From assembly GCA_013203845.1 (NCBI GenBank), contig JABMPE010000353.1:1-41290 (forward strand): DNA of 41,290 bases, written 5' to 3'. Positions 8,048 to 16,568 of this stretch are shown here, one piece after another; position 1 is the first letter of the stretch, and the number at the start of each line of letters is the position of its first letter. The notes under the pieces were generated by a model. The model was not told the origin of the DNA. It saw only the letters and a list, made by a program, of their open reading frames with translations, and did not search any database. Source of the stretch: Rhodopirellula sp. GTDB lineage: Bacteria; Planctomycetota; Planctomycetia; Planctomycetales; Planctomycetaceae. A program made the position numbers and the translations under genes.

Positions 8048-10813
8048 CTACTCGGCGCTGATCGCCACGTTTTCGACCTTGAACGGCACATCGACAATGC
8101 TGACGTCCTTGTTCAGGGTGAACCGCAGCCGGGCGTCGTCTGGTACTGGCTGGTCGTCCTGAATCGACATGCTCCACGACAGGCTGGATTTATTCCCGAA
8201 GGTCGAGAATGACTTCCCACTGAAGTCTCCAATTACCTTTCCGTCGGCATCAATCAGCTGTGGCTGCTGCAGCCCCAGACCTCCACCATTGGCGACCTGT
8301 TTCACGTCAGCGGCGCTGTCGCCAGCATTGACCCAATTCAACTGCCACGAAATGAATTCGTCGTCGCCAAACTTTTCTTTCTTTTCTTCCAGTTTCAACC
8401 TGTAGCCAGCGGCGATCAGTTCGGCGTTGTCGATTTCTTTGCCGAGCAGACTCCGGACATTGTCGACAACAATCTGCGACGAGTCTTCAACAATACGCAG
8501 TTTGACGATGCCCTCGGCAGCTGCGATTTCTGTTGCGGCCTGCGCTGGTGGATCAAACGTAACAATCACCGCACACCCGTCGTCCGGATGCTTGATAAAG
8601 AAGTCTTCACGATCGATCACTTCGAAACCGCCAGCTCCGAAGTTGGCAACAACTCGCAACTTCAGGTCCGTGCCATTGTTATCCTTCGCCGACAGGATTG
8701 ATGCGAATCCTGCACCGCTGGCCGCTTTGGCCTGATCGCCGACAATCGCCAGTACCAGTTCGATGGCCTTTGGCTTTTCCTTGCCATCTTCATCCAGTTC
8801 GATCGTCGAACTTATACGAGCCGTTGATGTGACCGTAAGGCCTTCCGCTGGCTTCGTCGCCGCTGGCACTTCCAGAGGTTCGTCGGAGCCTAACCCGATC
8901 GGCGCGTTGCCTCCGAGTCCAGCCATCGCTCCCATCATCAGCATCGGTAACATTTCCTGAGCACTGGCAATGGCCTGCTCAATGGACTGACCAGAGAGCT
9001 TCGTCGAAATCGACACGACTTCTGCCTTTGCCGAGTTCTTCTGAGCGCGAATGATCGAGTCAACGACGCCTGCGATTGGTGCTGGAACGCCACCTTTGGC
9101 GAGTGTCCAGAGTCCTTTGGCTTCGTTCATGAGGTCGGCCATTGACGCATCGATTTCGGTTGCTGCCGCGTCGTCTACACAAAGCGCCCGAACTTCAATT
9201 TCCAGCGAGTCGGTAACTGAAATACCGATACCAACACCCAGTAACTGATCTTTTACGGCTGCTGCCAGACGATCCATGGCGTCAGAGCCGGAACCTGCGG
9301 TCGGAATTACTTCTGTCAGCGCGAACGGATCAGCGGGAACAAAGGCGATGGCAAGCTGACGAGACGCGTCAACGAAGTCAAACTCGGGTCGGTTCGTGGC
9401 AGTGTCACCCTTCGTGATTGCTGCCTTCAAGAGTTCCTCTTCGGCGAATACGGCGGTTTTCGAATCCGGCAAATAGACGCAGGGGATATCGCCGGACAAT
9501 GACCGATAGAACCGTTTGCCGTCGTGGGTCGCAACTTCGTAGATGTCGGTTCGTTTTCCCCAGACCTGCGGGTCAATCGGCAATCGTGCCCGAGCGACGA
9601 TGATTGCCTGGTCCTGTCCGGAAACCAGTGCTGTCGGGTTGGCAGCTCCTGCCATCGCCAGTTCCGTGGCACCACGAAGCCCGATTGTCACGGATTCGAT
9701 GTCGCCTGGTGCCAGGCCAGTTTCGTCCTTCAGGATCTGCAGGTTGGCCTGCGACTCGGGAGCCGCCAGCAAAGCTGCCAGCACTGGTGCAAGAGAAAGC
9801 TCTCGTACTCGGATGTTGATGACGATTTCCGAGTCGGCCGGCAACCAGGCAACGTTGAGTGTGTTTGCATTCGCAGCCGGCGGAGCATTTCGAGCTGTGG
9901 CGGGCGTCGCCGGTTTGGCTGATACTGGGGGGCTCGACGTCGGAGCGGTTGCAGCTGGCATCGGGCTTGTCGTGCCGGGCGGAAGGTTGATTGCAGACTT
10001 GGCAATCGCCGCTCTACCGTTGCCGACATCCGCAGCGCGTTGTTCTATCAGTGAGGCGATCATTTGCTGTCGCTCTTTGTCACCGGCCAGCCGCGCGGCT
10101 GAAATTGTCGCGTGACGATGTTTCTCCAGCGCGAGTCGAGTCTCCCCCTGAACGTGCTCCAACGCGAGGTCGACATCAATGCGATTGGCCGGATGAAGCT
10201 CCAGACCGATTGCACGCTGGTAGTCGGTTGCCGCTTCGTCACTCAGACCGAGCTGCTGCTTCGCGAGACCTCGGAAGTAGTAAACGCGAGGATCGGTCGA
10301 TCCGTTACTGGCGGCAACGTCCAGCAACTGGACTGCCACTTCATGCTTACCCGAGAAAAATGCCGTGGTGCCGTCAGCCGTCAGTTGCAGAAGAGCTCGG
10401 TCCTTGTGATGAGTTTTCGATGCCAGAGCAGCGTTCCGCTGAGCCTGCCTCCGAAACTTCTCCAGCGACAGCCGCACGGGACCCTGGATTTTCTCCAGAG
10501 AACGGGGTACGTCGACATGGACACGACCGCTGTATTCCAGACGGGCACCCGCTTCAAAGTCGATGTCGGCCGCGTCCTGGTTTCCGCTGGCGTGTCGGCT
10601 GAGACCTCGAAAATAGTACGCGCGCGGATCACTACTGCCATCTTCAATCATCGACGTCAGGACGGATTCAACCGCGTTGTAGTCTTCCGCGAAGTACGCG
10701 GTCACCGCCTCGGCGTACAGGTCCGAGGCCGACTGCGATTCCTGAGCGGCTGCCTGGACACAGGAAAAAAGGCAACCGGTCAGCAGCAGGCTGGTAACGA
10801 GTCTGGACGACAT
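8048..10813 (-). CDS. Exported protein with duplicated TPR-like units
   Basis: A 921-residue protein of unknown function. A signal peptide ends near VQAAAQES (about residue 23). Two homologous units of roughly 62 residues follow, at about 62-124 and 174-234. Each has a DPR[AV]YYFRGL helix pair and ends in a [IV]QGxxRL[SA]LEK helix, so this is an internal duplication of a TPR-like element. A Pro/Ala/Thr-rich linker (about 278-316) leads into a large region with a VNIRVRELSLAPVLAALL phrase, long alternating beta/alpha stretches, and a C-terminal beta-rich domain. GGAG eight bases upstream supports the start. It probably resides in the periplasm or at the cell surface. It is divergent from the 11161 gene across 347 bases. 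Confidence 0.82.
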   Translation of the reverse strand: MSSRLVTSLLLTGCLFSCVQAAAQESQSASDLYAEAVTAYFAEDYNAVESVLTSMIEDGSSDPRAYYFRGLSRHASGNQDAADIDFEAGARLEYSGRVHVDVPRSLEKIQGPVRLSLEKFRRQAQRNAALASKTHHKDRALLQLTADGTTAFFSGKHEVAVQLLDVAASNGSTDPRVYYFRGLAKQQLGLSDEAATDYQRAIGLELHPANRIDVDLALEHVQGETRLALEKHRHATISAARLAGDKERQQMIASLIEQRAADVGNGRAAIAKSAINLPPGTTSPMPAATAPTSSPPVSAKPATPATARNAPPAANANTLNVAWLPADSEIVINIRVRELSLAPVLAALLAAPESQANLQILKDETGLAPGDIESVTIGLRGATELAMAGAANPTALVSGQDQAIIVARARLPIDPQVWGKRTDIYEVATHDGKRFYRSLSGDIPCVYLPDSKTAVFAEEELLKAAITKGDTATNRPEFDFVDASRQLAIAFVPADPFALTEVIPTAGSGSDAMDRLAAAVKDQLLGVGIGISVTDSLEIEVRALCVDDAAATEIDASMADLMNEAKGLWTLAKGGVPAPIAGVVDSIIRAQKNSAKAEVVSISTKLSGQSIEQAIASAQEMLPMLMMGAMAGLGGNAPIGLGSDEPLEVPAATKPAEGLTVTSTARISSTIELDEDGKEKPKAIELVLAIVGDQAKAASGAGFASILSAKDNNGTDLKLRVVANFGAGGFEVIDREDFFIKHPDDGCAVIVTFDPPAQAATEIAAAEGIVKLRIVEDSSQIVVDNVRSLLGKEIDNAELIAAGYRLKLEEKKEKFGDDEFISWQLNWVNAGDSAADVKQVANGGGLGLQQPQLIDADGKVIGDFSGKSFSTFGNKSSLSWSMSIQDDQPVPDDARLRFTLNKDVSIVDVPFKVENVAISAE

Positions 10814-11160
10814 AGCGTCGGCTCCGGGAGGTCAGGTCGCGAGGAAATTACATCACCGGCGTGAGAACACAGGTTCCGCGTTGAGATCAACAATTTTCAG
10901 TGATTCTACCCATGCCGACATGAGCGAACCAAGCAGCGAATTCCGGTAATTCGGCGATCCGACGATTCTAAGAACACTAATGCTGACGAGAGAAAGACTT
11001 CGGTCTGTGGCGAATTCACCGAATGTTTGCACTGAGAAGTTTTTCTGAAAAAGCGACAATCACCCTGAAATGTTTTGGCGCCGCCAGCGACCACCCTTCT
11101 GTGAGTTGTCAGAAATGCCTCCGATATCGGAGAGCTTCCAGCAGAATCAGGAGAGTGGTC
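10814..11160. other. 347-base divergent intergenic region
   Basis: It separates the minus-strand TPR-like gene from the plus-strand signalling module, so it should carry promoters in both directions. I found no strong -35/-10 match. The frame of the 11161 gene stays open back to 11023, but codons upstream of 11161 look non-coding and the ribosome binding site is at 11149-11153. Confidence 0.5.
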
Positions 11161-11976
11161 ATGGGTGTTGGTTATCTGAAATATTGTGTGGCAGGTTGTG
11201 TCAGCATTGCCCTGGCGAGTGGCGTGATCTTTGGCAACGAGTTGTTCAGCTATCTCCGAACGTCGACTGGAGCGGTTCGAGAAACCGTTCGAGATGCCGT
11301 CCCGATCGAGTTCGAACTACAACGTGCTCGCGACCTGATCGACGACATCCTGCCCGAAATTCACGCGAACGTTCGATTGATTGCGGAAGACGAAGTCGAA
11401 ATCGCCGCTCTGGAAAAAGACCTGGTTCGATCCAGCGAACAGCTTGCGACGGACCGCCGCCTGCTGGGACAGCTTCGAGAAAAACTCCATACGCAAAACG
11501 TGTCGTACGAGATCGGAAACCGGGATTACTCGCGGAAACAGTTGACAGAGCAGGCTGCATTGAAACTCGCCCGCCTGAAAGATGCCGAGATGATTCAGGC
11601 CAGCAAACAGCGTTTGCTGGAGAACCGTCAGAAGTCACTGCAGGCCGCCATGCAGATGCTTGACCGCGCACGCGATCGAAAAGCTCAACTGGAACAGAAG
11701 GTTGAATCTCTGGTTGCCCAGCATCGTCTGGTCAAGGCTTCGGCGATCGGATCACGATTCCACGTCGACGACAGTAAACTGTCAAAAGCAGATCAGTTGC
11801 TGAGTGATATTCAGAAACGGGTCGACGTTTCCGAGAGAGTGCTCGCTCACGACTCGATTTCTGAGATCACGATGGAAGATGTTCTGGACGAGGATGAGCT
11901 GCTGGCTGAAATCGACGATCATCTCGGATCAGGCGGCAGTGACGATGTCGAAGTCGCGAAGCTTGTCGAGAAATAA
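11161..11976 (+). CDS. Membrane-anchored coiled-coil protein
   Basis: A 271-residue protein not assigned to a named family. One hydrophobic segment near the N terminus (about 8-25, YCVAGCVSIALASGVIFG) acts as a signal anchor. It is followed by a long charged alpha-helical region (about 45-230) rich in Glu, Lys, Arg, Leu and Gln with heptad character, as in LEKDLVRSSEQLATDRRLL. The tail is acidic (EDVLDEDELLAEIDD). AGGAG at 11149-11153, seven bases upstream, fixes the start; the frame is open from 11023 but those extra codons are unlikely to be used. It is the first gene of a four-gene co-directional set with an FHA-like protein, a Ser/Thr kinase and a membrane protein, and is plausibly a scaffold or target of that kinase. 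Confidence 0.8.
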   Translation: MGVGYLKYCVAGCVSIALASGVIFGNELFSYLRTSTGAVRETVRDAVPIEFELQRARDLIDDILPEIHANVRLIAEDEVEIAALEKDLVRSSEQLATDRRLLGQLREKLHTQNVSYEIGNRDYSRKQLTEQAALKLARLKDAEMIQASKQRLLENRQKSLQAAMQMLDRARDRKAQLEQKVESLVAQHRLVKASAIGSRFHVDDSKLSKADQLLSDIQKRVDVSERVLAHDSISEITMEDVLDEDELLAEIDDHLGSGGSDDVEVAKLVEK

Positions 11977-11992
11977 GTATCGGCAAGGTAGG

Positions 11993-12065
11993 CTGGAACA
12001 AGCTCCGCGTCGTTCCGGCGTTTCACGACCAATGCGTTGCCGGAACGGTGCGGAGCTTGTTCCAG
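11993..12065 (+). repeat. Long intergenic inverted repeat (27-bp stem hairpin)
   Basis: Outer arms 11993-12008 and 12050-12065 are perfect 16-base inverted repeats (CTGGAACAAGCTCCGC and its complement). Inner arms 12012-12019 and 12039-12046 are perfect 8-base repeats (GTTCCGGC). The three bases between them pair as G-U, U-G and C-G in RNA, so the transcript can form a continuous 27-bp stem with a 19-base loop. No T-run follows. It sits in the 129-base gap between two genes of the signalling module. The palindromic, non-coding form suggests an interspersed repeat of REP/MITE type, but there is no second copy in this window. It may also modulate read-through or mRNA stability. Confidence 0.8.
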
Positions 12066-12105
12066 TCTATGTTTCAGCCACTGACCACCTTCGGGATTCA
12101 ACATC

Positions 12106-13737
12106 GTGTTTAATCTGCGTCTGCGACAGGCTGAAACGGCATTCGCGGAAGGGCGGCTGAACGAAGCCGCTCGACTGGCTGAGCGGTCGGACGTGCGCGA
12201 TCATCGTGACGGTCAGATTCTGCTGACAAAGATCGTCGACGCGTTCGTCGCACGAGGTCGCGAACATCTGGAAGCTGGCCGGCTGAAGGAAGCCGCCAGC
12301 GACTGCAGCGAAGCGAGAAAACTGGCGGGTGCCCAGTCAGCGGTTGCTCAACTGGCAGCCAGCATCGATGCGGCAAAACATGTTGCTGAGCGGAAAATTC
12401 TCCGAAAGCAGCAGGCGGCAGCGGTTGCCGGAAAAGAAATTGCCCGTGGTGAGTTGGAACTCGGTGCCAGGCTGCTCGAACAATTTGAAGCAGACGGTTC
12501 TTCTGTCGGGTCGGTGGCTGGCCAGATCAACAAGCAGATTGCCATCGAACGGGAACGTGTCGAAGCCGCCACGGAACGTGCTCGTCGCGAGGTTCATGCT
12601 GGACACACGCGTGAATCAGTGGCCGCCATTCTCAAGTTGCAGAAGCTTTCGCCGAGTCATCCTGAACTGGTGAGTTTGATTGATCAGGTCACGGCTCCGG
12701 TCGTTTCGCAAGTGTGGTCGGAAGTTGAGGCTTCACGACTGGATCGTGTCGAAGCGTTGATCGACACCGTGCGTCCGCTGGTCGAGTTCGATCCGGAACT
12801 GACGGAAGCCTGTCGAGCGATCGAATCGGCACGCAAGGTGAACTCACTGCTCGACGCTGCTCGATTCAACGAAGCCTACCTGCGTCTTAGAAAGCTGTCG
12901 CCGCTGTTGAAGAATGTCGCGTGGCTGAACGCACTCACTGATCAAACGAGGCAGGCTGCTGAACTGGCCATCGAACTGCAATCGGGCCCGCTGTCATTAT
13001 TAAATGACGTGCAGGAATCGCGACGACAGCTGTCGAAGCCAGCGTCACACCCGGTCCATGCCGAGTCGTTCGCCGCGGGAAGTTCGGCCGCGGGAAGTTC
13101 GACAGCGGACAACCGCTTTCATCAGGATTCGCTGCCGGAACAACTCATCCTGCAGATTGATGGTGTCGGCAGTGCGTTACTGCTGCGTCAGCCAAAGGTA
13201 ACGATCGGCGCACCCGCTCATGCCAGATCATGCGATGTTGCCTTCTCAGGATTTCCTGGCGGCGGGCCGTTGACGATCGAGAAGTCGTCTGGCCGTTACC
13301 GATTAACAACGACTGATTCCTGTGACGTTGCCGTCAACGAGAGAGCCTGTCAGGACACGCCTCTTGCAGACGGTGACACCGTGCAGGTTGGAACACGCTG
13401 TCGGTTCAAGTTCCGTCGTCCGACAGCCGCAGTGCCTACGGCGGTTTTAGAGTTGTCGGGAACAAGATTGTCGCGGCCTGATATTCGTTCGGTGATTCTG
13501 TTTGATGAAACGCTGATCGTCGGTCCTGGGCAGTCGAGCCATCTGAGAGCCAGAAATCTGGACCAGCCGCTGATTCTGTTCGTCCGGGAAGGAGCCTTTT
13601 ACGTTCGCCACGGCATGCCCGAACGGGCACAACGATTCTCCGCCGACGGATCACCGCAGGGAGCCCGGTTGTTGACGCTCGGCTCCCTCGTCGAGATCGG
13701 TGGAACGCGAGTCACCATTTTTCCCGGCAATACATAA
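12106..13737 (+). CDS. Helical protein with two C-terminal degenerate FHA-like domains
   Basis: A 543-residue protein starting at GTG; the nearest ATG (12069) is out of frame. Residues 1-300 are alpha-helical and TPR-like (EAGRLKEAASDCSEARKL, ARFNEAYLRLRKLSPLL). A Ser/Ala linker (about 305-340) includes a perfect 15-bp tandem duplication at 13072-13101. The C terminus holds two consecutive beta-sandwich units that read as FHA-like: about 346-445 (KVTIGAPAHARSCDVAF...PLADGDTVQVGTRCRFKF) and about 445-540 (ETLIVGPGQSSHLRARN...LTLGSLVEIGGTRVTIF). The Arg of the usual GR and the SxxH of canonical phosphothreonine-binding FHA domains are not evident, so binding may be lost or changed. It lies 38 bases before the kinase gene, consistent with co-transcription and a shared pathway. 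No signal peptide is seen. Confidence 0.78.
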   Translation: MFNLRLRQAETAFAEGRLNEAARLAERSDVRDHRDGQILLTKIVDAFVARGREHLEAGRLKEAASDCSEARKLAGAQSAVAQLAASIDAAKHVAERKILRKQQAAAVAGKEIARGELELGARLLEQFEADGSSVGSVAGQINKQIAIERERVEAATERARREVHAGHTRESVAAILKLQKLSPSHPELVSLIDQVTAPVVSQVWSEVEASRLDRVEALIDTVRPLVEFDPELTEACRAIESARKVNSLLDAARFNEAYLRLRKLSPLLKNVAWLNALTDQTRQAAELAIELQSGPLSLLNDVQESRRQLSKPASHPVHAESFAAGSSAAGSSTADNRFHQDSLPEQLILQIDGVGSALLLRQPKVTIGAPAHARSCDVAFSGFPGGGPLTIEKSSGRYRLTTTDSCDVAVNERACQDTPLADGDTVQVGTRCRFKFRRPTAAVPTAVLELSGTRLSRPDIRSVILFDETLIVGPGQSSHLRARNLDQPLILFVREGAFYVRHGMPERAQRFSADGSPQGARLLTLGSLVEIGGTRVTIFPGNT

Positions 13738-13775
13738 CATAAACACCGCAGACACTTTTCGGAGCAGCCTTCACG

Positions 13776-16568
13776 ATGGCTTCTTATCGATATCAACGAG
13801 GCGACCGGCCGCTGGAAGGCTACACGATCGAACATGCCGTCGGTCGCGGTGGTTTCGGCGAGGTCTACTACGCGGTGAGCGATTCCGGAAAGCAGGTCGC
13901 GCTGAAGGCCGTCCAGAATTACGAGGACATCGAACTCCGAGGCAGCACGCACTGCATGAATCTCAAGTCGCCGCACCTGGTGACCATTTTCGACGTACGG
14001 CACAGCGAGCGGGGCGACCCGTTTGTGATCATGGAATATGTCTCCGGTCCGTCGTTACGAGAATTGCTGGACGATTCGCCAGACGGACTCGGTCCGGAAA
14101 AGTCGGCGTGGTTCATTCGAGAAATCGCCAAGGCGGTGTCGCTGCTGCATGACAACGGGATCGTGCATCGCGACCTGAAACCTCACAACGTCTTCTTCGA
14201 AAACGGCTACGTGATGGTGGGCGATTACAGCCTGAGCAAAGTCATCACGACGAGTCACCGCAGCGGCCACACACTGACGGTCGGCACGGTGCATTACATG
14301 GCTCCGGAAATCAGCCTGGGCCGCTACGACCGCACAGTCGACATCTACGCGATGGGCGTGCTGCTTTACGAAATGCTCACCGGCAAGCCGCCGTTCCTGG
14401 GCGAGTCGATGGGCGAAGTTCTGATGAAACACCTGTCGCAGGACGTCGACGTGTCGTCGTTACCGGAGTCGTTCGCGACGGTCGTTCAAAAGGCGATGGC
14501 ACGAGACCCGGAAGCGCGATATCAGTCGGCTGATGAACTTGTCGAAGCATTGTTCGGTACGGATGCTGTTCGAAACGGCGCGTCAGGCTTCGATCCGGGT
14601 AGCCTGACAATGATCGCCCGCCGCGCCGTCGAGAAGTCGCGGCCCATGCCGGCAACCGTCGCGCGAAGCACAGGCACGCCTGAAGTCCCACAGCGACCCG
14701 TTGACAACCAACAAAAGGTGAAATTTCCCGTAGACATCAGAAACAACACCGATACTTCAGGTCGCAAATCTACAGCCAGCACAAAGGCGTCGAACACACC
14801 CGCGTACTGGCTTGGTCAGTTTGTATCGCGTCTCGGTGTCTGCCTCGCTATTCGTCCATATCCGGCCAGGGCACTCGTCTGGGACAACACAGATGAGTTG
14901 CCATTCAGTTTTCGATTCTTTCTGGGCAGCGCTGTCCTGCTCACCGGCTCCCTCGCAATCAACATGCTCGTTGAAGCTTCCAGTCCCAACTGGTACCTGC
15001 GAGGCACGTTCATGAACATTATTCAGATAGCGTCGATTATCTTTGCTATTGTCTGTGGAGTGCTGACTTCTGGACGGTTGCTCGCATCCAGACCGGTGCA
15101 ACTTCCCTGGTACGTTGTCAGGGGTGCCTACTTAGTCTGCGTTGGAATCTTAGGATTCGTTCTGTCGCTCGTAACTCGGGCTACTGCCACACCGTTACTA
15201 CATTGGAATGAGCTGTTTCTTGCACTACTTGTTCCACTGATCATACAGGATTGGCGATGGCTGACCTCGTCACACCGATGTGTCCGGTTAAGTGTGACCT
15301 CATCATTAGCTGCCGCGATGATTTGTGCGGCAATGATTGCCGCCATTCTCGAAGATGAAGGAGCGATGATCATCGGAATTGGAGCGATTTCGATCGCTGC
15401 GGTCGTTGTCCAGATCATGTCACCTTTTTCCGAGACTGGTTCTCGGCGAATGACGAACAGTGCCAACTTCTGGGCTTCACTGTGGGGTTATCTGGAGTCG
15501 CTTGAAGCTTCTGCCAACAGAAACTTCGGCCAGGCAGATCGCCAGGGTTTTGCTGAATTTCCGGCAGGAACGCAACTTAAACCTCGGGTTCAGTTGGATA
15601 CACCCAGCCACGTCCGAGTCAATAGTTTTGACACCGATCATGACGACTCTCTGGCTGCCACGAATCCAACACTTGAAACGTCCGCACGAAGCACCGTTCA
15701 CTCGACATCCGACGCCGAACAGCTGAATCAATTCAATACAGGCAGCCAGCCAAAGGCACGCATTCCGACGCTGGTTTTGAGTCTCGTACCACTGACGATG
15801 ATGCCGTTCTTCGGGCTGCACCGGTTCTATACCGGAAAAATTTTCAGCGGTGTTGTTTACCTTTTGACGCTGGGCCTGTTCGGTGTCGGGCAACTCGTCG
15901 ATGTTATTCTGATCGCGCTCGGCGAGTTCCGCGATGCCGAAGGCCGACTACTGCAGAGCCGGGAAACCAGCGAAGCGGTTAACGGGCTTTCTTCGGTACC
16001 GACGGAGTCGCGAGTCAGCAACGGTCTGGCCGTGCTGGGCGGACTCGTTCTGGCCGCAACGATTCTGGTCGGTTTCGCACTCGTGATTGACGTGCCCAGG
16101 ATTATTGCTTCCGACATGTTTCGCGGAGTCGGCCTGACGGGCTCGGATTTCCTGGCGATCTTCGGAACAAGTACCTGGCCCGAATTGCTGCGAGAACTGC
16201 TGCAGCTTCTCGCCGGGGTCCTGGCGTTTTTCTCCGTCAGCCTGCTGCTCGCGTCGCGCCGTTCAATGGGGCTTGTCCATGCACTCCGAGTGCTGGTGGC
16301 CGCGATTCCCTTCGGCATCGCATTCGGGCTTCTGATGCAAGCTGTTGATCGAGTTTCCTGGGCTCGCGTGACGGAAGGGGTCCGACAGGAAAAGGTCGGG
16401 GTGATTCTGGAAGAGTTTCTACGCAACAACGACTTCATTCCAAGTTGTATTGGCGGAGCGGTGGCCTTCGCCGTCGGCCTACTGATTCTCTCCCTGCCGC
16501 CTCGACAGCAGCCGGCACCCATCGTCAAGGAAGTCCTCACACCCATCGAACAGGGACACCAGTCATGA
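13776..16568 (+). CDS. Membrane Ser/Thr protein kinase with TM2 domain
   Basis: A 930-residue Hanks-type kinase fused to a polytopic membrane region. Kinase domain about 16-262: glycine loop GRGGFG (23-28), ATP-binding Lys44, catalytic loop HRDLKPHN (Asp133, Asn138), DYS at 150-152 in place of DFG, then YMAPE and the DIYAMGVLLYEMLTG helix. The metal-binding Asp is kept, so activity is likely. A low-complexity linker follows, then about five hydrophobic helices (377-550), a second linker, a TM2-type domain (about 661-715, FFGLHRFYTGK...LFGVGQLVD) and further helices to the end. The kinase would face the cytoplasm. It is flanked by the FHA-like gene and by a membrane-protein gene overlapping its stop codon, so the three probably work together. 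Confidence 0.93.
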   Translation: MASYRYQRGDRPLEGYTIEHAVGRGGFGEVYYAVSDSGKQVALKAVQNYEDIELRGSTHCMNLKSPHLVTIFDVRHSERGDPFVIMEYVSGPSLRELLDDSPDGLGPEKSAWFIREIAKAVSLLHDNGIVHRDLKPHNVFFENGYVMVGDYSLSKVITTSHRSGHTLTVGTVHYMAPEISLGRYDRTVDIYAMGVLLYEMLTGKPPFLGESMGEVLMKHLSQDVDVSSLPESFATVVQKAMARDPEARYQSADELVEALFGTDAVRNGASGFDPGSLTMIARRAVEKSRPMPATVARSTGTPEVPQRPVDNQQKVKFPVDIRNNTDTSGRKSTASTKASNTPAYWLGQFVSRLGVCLAIRPYPARALVWDNTDELPFSFRFFLGSAVLLTGSLAINMLVEASSPNWYLRGTFMNIIQIASIIFAIVCGVLTSGRLLASRPVQLPWYVVRGAYLVCVGILGFVLSLVTRATATPLLHWNELFLALLVPLIIQDWRWLTSSHRCVRLSVTSSLAAAMICAAMIAAILEDEGAMIIGIGAISIAAVVVQIMSPFSETGSRRMTNSANFWASLWGYLESLEASANRNFGQADRQGFAEFPAGTQLKPRVQLDTPSHVRVNSFDTDHDDSLAATNPTLETSARSTVHSTSDAEQLNQFNTGSQPKARIPTLVLSLVPLTMMPFFGLHRFYTGKIFSGVVYLLTLGLFGVGQLVDVILIALGEFRDAEGRLLQSRETSEAVNGLSSVPTESRVSNGLAVLGGLVLAATILVGFALVIDVPRIIASDMFRGVGLTGSDFLAIFGTSTWPELLRELLQLLAGVLAFFSVSLLLASRRSMGLVHALRVLVAAIPFGIAFGLLMQAVDRVSWARVTEGVRQEKVGVILEEFLRNNDFIPSCIGGAVAFAVGLLILSLPPRQQPAPIVKEVLTPIEQGHQS

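Noticed and set aside
11993..12065. CRISPR-like or attenuator interpretation of the palindrome
   Set aside because: There is a single unit with no spacers, no T-run and no leader peptide; a dispersed palindromic repeat fits better.
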